A program made the position numbers and the translations under genes. From Mediterranea massiliensis (GTDB lineage: Bacteria > Bacteroidota > Bacteroidia > Bacteroidales > Bacteroidaceae), in assembly GCA_958402075.1 (NCBI GenBank), contig CATXSD010000061.1:1-14674 (forward strand): a stretch of 14,674 nucleotides of DNA, written 5' to 3'. The notes beneath the pieces are model-generated. The model was not told where the DNA came from and searched no databases. It was given only the letters and a program-made list of their open reading frames with translations. The stretch's first letter is position 1, and each line of letters opens with the position of its first letter. This document shows positions 11,205 through 14,674 of this stretch, one piece after another.

Positions 11205-11235
11205 CAAAGATAGCATAAATGGGGGAATGTCCAAA
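11205..11235 (-). promoter_or_regulatory. Promoter of the toxin-antitoxin operon
   Basis: On the minus strand TTTG (11232-11235), a 19-base spacer and TATCTTTG (11205-11212) match the Bacteroidetes promoter consensus. The antitoxin ATG is 22 bases downstream of the -7 box. It is back to back with the first LysE promoter, the two -33 boxes being 21 bases apart. Confidence 0.75.
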
Positions 11236-11256
11236 ATCAAAATCTTTGTTTTCGCT

Positions 11257-11287
11257 TTTGTACTTCCCTCGGTTTGCACTATCTTTA
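11257..11287 (+). promoter_or_regulatory. Distal LysE promoter (first copy of a tandem duplicate)
   Basis: TTTG (11257-11260), 19 bases, then TATCTTTA (11280-11287), where the last consensus G is replaced by A. The 30 bases 11257-11286 are repeated exactly at 11337-11366, 80 bp downstream. It would give the LysE mRNA a leader of about 80 bases. It may be a weakened or decayed promoter. Confidence 0.6.
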
Positions 11288-11307
11288 AATAAGACAGGCT
11301 GCACCTC

Positions 11308-11346
11308 GGAAGTAAAAGCAAAATCATGGCTTTTGCTTTGTACTTC
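11308..11346. repeat. Inverted repeat between the tandem LysE promoters
   Basis: Left arm GGAAGTAAAAGCAAAA (11308-11323) is complementary to TTTTGCTTTGTACTTCC (11331-11347) apart from one extra base, with a 7-base loop. The inner 9 bp AAAGCAAAA/TTTTGCTTT are perfect. It covers the -33 box of the proximal promoter, so it could be an operator, or a hairpin in transcripts from the distal promoter. Confidence 0.45.
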
Positions 11347-11367
11347 CCTCGGTTTGCACTATCTTTG
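11337..11367 (+). promoter_or_regulatory. Proximal LysE promoter (second copy)
   Basis: TTTG (11337-11340), 19 bases, TATCTTTG (11360-11367): a full consensus match. The LysE ATG at 11372 starts only four bases after the -7 box, so transcripts from here would have little or no leader. Confidence 0.7.
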
Positions 11368-11371
11368 CGGC

Positions 11372-12025
11372 ATGATTCAGTTGGAGACCATATTCGATAT
11401 CTTGTGGAAGGGCTTCATTATCGGCGTCATCGTGTCGGCGCCGCTGGGCCCTGTGGGGGTGCTTTGCATCCAGCGCACCCTGAACAAAGGCCGTTGGTAT
11501 GGGTTTGTCACGGGCATGGGCGCCTCGTTGAGTGACATCTGCTATGCCCTGATCACGGGCTACGGCATGAGCTTCGTGTTCGACTATGTCAACAAGAACA
11601 TCTTCTACCTCCAGCTCTTCGGAAGCATCCTGCTGCTGGCCTTCGGCATCTATACCTTCCGTAGCAACCCCGTCCAGTCGTTGCGGCCGGTTTCCACCAG
11701 CAAGGGCACGTATTTCCACAACTTCATCACGGCGTTCTTCGTCACCCTGTCCAATCCGCTCATCATCCTCCTGTTCGTGGGCCTCTTCGCGCGGTTTGCG
11801 TTCATCAGCCCGGGTGTGCTGCTCTTCGAGGCGGTGACGGGCTATCTGGCCATCGCCCTGGGCGCCCTGTCGTGGTGGTTCGGCATCACCTATTTCGTCA
11901 ACAAAGTGCGCACGCGCTTCAACCTGCGCGGCATCTGGATATTGAACCGTGTCATCGGCACCATCGTGGCCGTCGTGGCCGTCCTGGGGCTGGTGTTCAC
12001 GCTGATGGGCGAATCGCTCTATTAG
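11372..12025 (+). CDS. LysE/RhtB-family translocator (amino-acid exporter-like)
   Basis: This 217-residue inner-membrane protein has about six hydrophobic helices. It shows the LysE-family N-terminal signature VSAPLGPVGVLCIQRTLNKG (~20-39), a SLSDICYALITG segment (~52-63), FGIYTFRSNP (~90-99) and TLSNPLIILLFVGLFARF (~123-140). Family members export basic or neutral amino acids or related small solutes; no substrate can be inferred here. The ATG at 11372 is chosen because homology begins there; the frame stays open upstream to 11219 but that part crosses both promoters. The only other early in-frame start is a TTG at codon 4. DUF4924 follows after 17 bp, so the two are probably one operon. Confidence 0.88.
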   Translation: MIQLETIFDILWKGFIIGVIVSAPLGPVGVLCIQRTLNKGRWYGFVTGMGASLSDICYALITGYGMSFVFDYVNKNIFYLQLFGSILLLAFGIYTFRSNPVQSLRPVSTSKGTYFHNFITAFFVTLSNPLIILLFVGLFARFAFISPGVLLFEAVTGYLAIALGALSWWFGITYFVNKVRTRFNLRGIWILNRVIGTIVAVVAVLGLVFTLMGESLY

Positions 12026-12042
12026 TGTAACTGTCTGACAAC

Positions 12043-12585
12043 ATGTATATTTCCAAACAACTGAAAGAGAAGAACATTGCCGAATATCTGCTGTACATGT
12101 GGCAGGTGGAGGACCTGATACGTGCCAACGGGTGCGACATCGACCGCCTGCGCACGCAGGTCATCGACCGCTATCCCGAAGACCAGCGGCCGGCGCTCGA
12201 GGAGTGGTACGGCAACCTGTGCGACATGATGCGTGCCGAGGGGGTGGTCGAGAAGGGACACCTGCAGATCAACCGCAACGTCATCCAGAACCTCACGGAG
12301 CTGCACGGCGCCCTGCTGGCCTCCACGAAATATCCCTTCTACAACGCGGCCTACTTCAAGGCCCTGCCCTTCATCGTGGAGCTGCGCCAGAAGAACGGCC
12401 ACAAGGAGGAACCCGAGCTGGAAACCTGCTTCGAGGCCCTCTACGGCGTGTTGTTGCTGAGGCTTCAGAAGAAGGATATCACCCCCGGCACCGCCAAGGC
12501 GATGGAGGCCGTGAGCGCCTTCATCTCGATGCTGGCCAACTATTACGACAAGGACAGGAAGGGAGAACTGGATTTCGGTTCTTGA
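12043..12585 (+). CDS. DUF4924 family protein
   Basis: This soluble, mostly helical 180-residue protein without signal peptide or membrane segments matches the Bacteroidetes-specific DUF4924 family in length and pattern: MYISKQLKEKNIAEYLLYMW at the start, then EDLIRANGCDIDRL, EEWYGNLCDMM, HLQINRNVIQNLTELHGALL (~86-105) and FKALPFIVELRQK (~115-127), ending KKDITPGTAKAMEAVSAFIS and a short tail. The function is unknown. It lies 17 bp after the LysE gene and 81 bp before prfC on the same strand, so it is likely co-transcribed with LysE and possibly reads into prfC. Confidence 0.82.
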   Translation: MYISKQLKEKNIAEYLLYMWQVEDLIRANGCDIDRLRTQVIDRYPEDQRPALEEWYGNLCDMMRAEGVVEKGHLQINRNVIQNLTELHGALLASTKYPFYNAAYFKALPFIVELRQKNGHKEEPELETCFEALYGVLLLRLQKKDITPGTAKAMEAVSAFISMLANYYDKDRKGELDFGS

Positions 12586-12608
12586 GTTTTTTCAGTTGGC
12601 AGGTTTGT

Positions 12609-12624
12609 GGATGGCATGCCATCC
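12609..12624. promoter_or_regulatory. 16-bp perfect palindrome upstream of prfC
   Basis: GGATGGCATGCCATCC is fully self-complementary and lies 42 bases before the prfC ATG in the 81-bp spacer. A loopless RNA hairpin is unlikely at full length, so a dimeric protein site is the better hypothesis. A chance occurrence cannot be excluded. No TATCTTTG-type promoter was recognised in this spacer. Confidence 0.4.
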
Positions 12625-12666
12625 CATGGGCTTGTCAATGGAGGAGAATTTTATAAAAGAAAATAT

Positions 12667-14241
12667 ATGGCAACAAATCAGGAAATAGAAAGAAGACGAA
12701 CGTTTGCAATCATCGCGCACCCCGATGCCGGTAAGACCTCGCTCACCGAGAAGCTCCTGCTCTTCGGCGGACAGATACAGGTGGCCGGCGCCGTGAAGAG
12801 CAACAAAATCAAGAAGACCGCCACGTCCGACTGGATGGACATCGAGAAGCAGCGCGGCATCTCCGTCACCACCTCCGTCATGGAGTTCGACTACCGCGAC
12901 TACAAGGTCAACATCCTCGACACCCCCGGCCACCAGGACTTCGCCGAAGACACCTACCGCACGCTGACCGCCGTAGACAGCGTCATCATCGTGGTGGACG
13001 GCGCCAAGGGTGTGGAGACGCAGACGCGCAAGCTCATGGAAGTGTGCCGCATGCGCAACACCCCCGTCATCATCTTCGTCAACAAGATGGACCGCGAGGC
13101 CAAGGACCCCTTCGACCTGCTGGACGAGCTCGAGGAAGAGCTCCACATCCACGTGCGTCCCCTGACGTGGCCCATCGAGAGCGGCGTCCGCTTCAAGGGC
13201 GTGTACAACATCTACGAGCAGAACCTCAACCTCTTCCAGCCCTCCAAGCAGGTGGTGACCGAGAAGGTGGCCGTAGACATCCATACCGAGGAGCTGGACC
13301 AGCGCATCGGCACCGACCTGGCCGACCGCCTGCGCAGCGAGCTGGAGCTCATCGAGGGCGTCTATCCCGAGTTTAATGTCGACGACTACCTCAAGGGCGA
13401 GGTGGCCCCCGTGTTCTTCGGCTCGGCCCTGAACAACTTCGGCGTCGAGGAGCTGCTCAACTGCTTCGTCGAGATAGCCCCCAGCCCCCGTCCCGTCAAG
13501 GCCGAGGAGCGCGTCGTGCAGCCCGACGAGCCCAAGTTCACCGGCTTCGTCTTCAAGATCACGGCCAACATCGACCCCAACCACCGCTCGTGCATCGCCT
13601 TCTGCAAGGTGTGCTCGGGCAAGTTCTCGCGCAACACGCCCTACTACCACGTGCGCCACGACAAGATGATGCGCTTCTCCAGCCCCACCCAGTTCATGGC
13701 CCAGCGCAAGACCACCGTCGACGAGGCCTGGGCGGGCGACATCATCGGCCTGCCGGACAACGGCACCTTCAAGATAGGCGACACCCTGACCGAGGGCGAA
13801 AAGCTCCACTTCCGCGGCCTGCCCAGCTTCTCGCCGGAGATGTTCAAGTACATCGAGAACGCCGACCCCATGAAGCAGAAGCAGCTGGCCAAGGGCATCG
13901 ACCAGCTGATGGACGAAGGTGTGGCCCAGCTCTTCATCAACCAGTTCAACGGCCGCAAGCTCATCGGCACCGTGGGCCAGCTCCAGTTCGAAGTCATCCA
14001 GTACCGCCTGGAGAACGAGTACAACGCCAAGTGCCGCTGGGAGCCCGTGAGCCTCTACAAGGCCTGCTGGATCGAGAGCGACGACCCCGCCGAGCTCGAA
14101 GCCTTCAAGAAGCGCAAGTACCAGTACATGGCCAAGGACCGCGAGGGCCGCGACGTCTTCCTGGCCGACTCGGGCTACGTGCTCCAGATGGCGCAGATGG
14201 ACTTCAAACACATCAAGTTCCACTTCACGAGCGAGTTCTGA
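12667..14241 (+). CDS. prfC: Peptide chain release factor 3 (GTPase RF3)
   Basis: This 524-residue cytoplasmic translational GTPase recycles RF1/RF2 from the ribosome after peptide release. The length fits the family (E. coli ~529). GTPase motifs are intact: G1 AHPDAGKT (17-24), G2 RGIS (63-66), G3 DTPGH (85-89), G4 NKMD (139-142) and G5 GSAL (252-255). RF3-typical segments follow: TGFVFKI, MAQRKTTVDEAWAGDIIGLP, and the C-terminal domain IGTVGQLQFEVIQYRLENEY and FLADSGYVLQMAQ. The ATG at 12667 (MATNQEIERRRTFAII) is preferred over the in-frame ATG at 12607, which would add 20 residues unlike the family. A GGAGGAG run sits 20 bases upstream, too far for a standard Shine-Dalgarno. A terminator-like hairpin follows at 14274-14360. 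Confidence 0.97.
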   Translation: MATNQEIERRRTFAIIAHPDAGKTSLTEKLLLFGGQIQVAGAVKSNKIKKTATSDWMDIEKQRGISVTTSVMEFDYRDYKVNILDTPGHQDFAEDTYRTLTAVDSVIIVVDGAKGVETQTRKLMEVCRMRNTPVIIFVNKMDREAKDPFDLLDELEEELHIHVRPLTWPIESGVRFKGVYNIYEQNLNLFQPSKQVVTEKVAVDIHTEELDQRIGTDLADRLRSELELIEGVYPEFNVDDYLKGEVAPVFFGSALNNFGVEELLNCFVEIAPSPRPVKAEERVVQPDEPKFTGFVFKITANIDPNHRSCIAFCKVCSGKFSRNTPYYHVRHDKMMRFSSPTQFMAQRKTTVDEAWAGDIIGLPDNGTFKIGDTLTEGEKLHFRGLPSFSPEMFKYIENADPMKQKQLAKGIDQLMDEGVAQLFINQFNGRKLIGTVGQLQFEVIQYRLENEYNAKCRWEPVSLYKACWIESDDPAELEAFKKRKYQYMAKDREGRDVFLADSGYVLQMAQMDFKHIKFHFTSEF

Positions 14242-14273
14242 CGAAGGAAAAGCGGGTGAGTTGGCGGCGTTGA

Positions 14274-14360
14274 TTAGCGGTTAACGGTTAGTGGTTAGCG
14301 GTGAGCATCCGGCCGGAAGAATACTCACCGCTAACCGTTCACCGCTAACCGCTAATTTTT
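14274..14360 (+). terminator. prfC terminator-like hairpin built from TTAGYGG heptads
   Basis: The 32-base arms (14274-14305 and 14324-14355) match with about four mismatches, separated by an 18-base loop that contains the palindrome TCCGGCCGGA (14308-14317), and are followed by TTTTT (14356-14360). The left arm reads TTAGCGG, TTAACGG, TTAGTGG, TTAGCGG, TGAG. The T-run overlaps the stop codon of the convergent smalltalk gene. It works best as a plus-strand terminator; on the minus strand no T-run follows the stem. Confidence 0.65.
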
Positions 14361-14454
14361 ACATACAGCTGGTGACGCCCAGCGTGGTTCCGATAGCGGT
14401 CAGGATGGTGACCAGCGTCTGGATGATGGTTTTCCAAATAGTTTTCTTGTCCAT
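14359..14454 (-). CDS. Smalltalk family small protein (31 aa)
   Basis: The minus strand encodes MDKKTIWKTIIQTLVTI followed by LTAIGTTLGVTSCM and TAA. This matches my knowledge of the tiny 'smalltalk protein' family of Bacteroides: a basic N-terminus with K-IWKTI, one hydrophobic helix of about 18 residues and the invariant TTLGVTSCM tail. The function is unknown; one membrane-associated helix with a near-terminal Cys is visible. Family members typically sit just downstream of an HU-like DNA-binding gene, as here, and often before an N-acetylmuramoyl-L-alanine amidase gene, which is absent here. The gene is flanked on both sides by heptad repeat arrays. No good Shine-Dalgarno is seen. The stop codon overlaps the T-run of the prfC terminator. 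Confidence 0.85.
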   Translation of the reverse strand: MDKKTIWKTIIQTLVTILTAIGTTLGVTSCM

Positions 14455-14465
14455 GTTTTTAGGGG

Positions 14466-14593
14466 TTAGTGGTTAACGGTTAGTGGTTAGTGGTTAGTGG
14501 TGAGCGGCGTTGATTAGTGGTTAGTGATTAGTGGTTAGTGATTAGTGGTTAGTGGTGAGCATACTAACCGCTAACCGTTCACCGCTCACCGCT
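14466..14593. repeat. Heptanucleotide tandem repeat array with an inverted arm, between HU-like and smalltalk genes
   Basis: From 14466 heptads run in register: TTAGTGG, TTAACGG, three TTAGTGG, TGAGCGG. After the 6-base break CGTTGA come TTAGTGG, TTAGTGA, TTAGTGG, TTAGTGA, two TTAGTGG and TGAGCAT (to 14562). The inverted arm ACTAACC, GCTAACC, GTTCACC, GCTCACC, GCT fills 14563-14593. The array fills nearly all of the 142-bp spacer and would fold into a large hairpin. A second array with the same heptad is at 14274-14355. The shared segment GCGGCGTTGATTAG occurs at 14264 and 14504. Confidence 0.85.
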
Positions 14594-14596
14594 GTG

Positions 14597-14674
14597 TTAC
14601 AGCGGGCTTTCTTCCTGTCCGTCACTGCCGCTGCCGCCGCTGGTGTCCGTGCCGTCGTCGGTCAGCGTGCCGCC
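14597..14674 (-). CDS. C-terminal tail of an HU-HIG-type DNA-binding protein, 5' part beyond window
   Basis: The minus strand is open from the window edge and encodes the final 25 residues GGTLTDDGTDTSGGSGSDGQ EESPL before TAA at 14597-14599. This GGTLTD lead-in and glycine/serine/aspartate-rich tail is characteristic of Bacteroidetes HU-HIG proteins (an HU domain with a glycine-rich C-terminal motif), which commonly precede smalltalk genes. The HU domain itself lies outside the window, so the call rests on the tail and its neighbour. Confidence 0.65.
   Translation of the reverse strand, partial: GGTLTDDGTDTSGGSGSDGQEESPL

Noticed and set aside
11219..11371. N-terminal extension of LysE by 51 residues
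   Set aside because: It would translate both predicted promoters and adds sequence unlike the family.
12592..14223. A 543-codon minus-strand open frame opposite prfC
   Set aside because: It mirrors the prfC reading frame and has shadow-like composition; RF3 is unambiguous on the plus strand.
14274..14593. CRISPR array
   Set aside because: The repeat unit is 7 bases, contiguous without spacers of constant length, and partly inverted, so it is a tandem or hairpin repeat rather than a CRISPR.

Overview
The window looks like a chromosomal segment from a gut-type member of the Bacteroidales, visibly more GC-rich than a typical Bacteroides. The pointers are Bacteroidetes-style promoters (TTTG, 19 bp, TATCTTTG), weak or absent Shine-Dalgarno sequences, a one-protein hybrid two-component regulator, a DUF4924 gene and a 31-codon 'smalltalk' gene beside an HU-like gene. 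The genus cannot be fixed from sequence alone.

Layout, left to right. (1) Positions 2-1339 (+) hold the 3' part of a GHL10/DUF187 glycoside hydrolase-like gene. (2) Convergent to it on the minus strand is a likely operon: a hybrid two-component system (HTCS, 2494-6525) followed after 12 bp by two half-size chromate-transporter-family genes (1930-2481 and 1336-1884). The last of these shares stop-codon bases with the GHL10 gene. (3) A long inverted repeat (6594-6679) separates the HTCS from purL (6695-10399, minus), the single-chain FGAM synthase of purine synthesis. The purL leader has a promoter, a hairpin and a 16-bp palindrome touching the start region. (4) An overlapping RelE/ParE toxin-antitoxin pair (10587-11182, minus) follows. 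(5) Divergent from it are a LysE-family exporter (11372-12025), a DUF4924 gene (12043-12585) and prfC (12667-14241). (6) The right end (14242-14674) holds a terminator-like hairpin, a smalltalk gene, and the 3' end of an HU-HIG-like gene, with unusual heptanucleotide (TTAGYGG) repeat arrays on both sides of the smalltalk gene.

Functionally this is a mixture. purL and prfC are housekeeping genes. The HTCS plus transporter pair is a probable sensing and transport unit, since no SusC/SusD or polysaccharide utilisation genes are visible beside it. The toxin-antitoxin pair and the HU/smalltalk end look accessory. The most unusual non-coding signals are the heptad arrays around smalltalk and a family of near-identical ~50-bp promoter modules that drive purL, the toxin-antitoxin operon and (twice, in tandem) the LysE gene within 900 bp. 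I saw no CRISPR array, tRNA, rRNA or intact insertion sequence.
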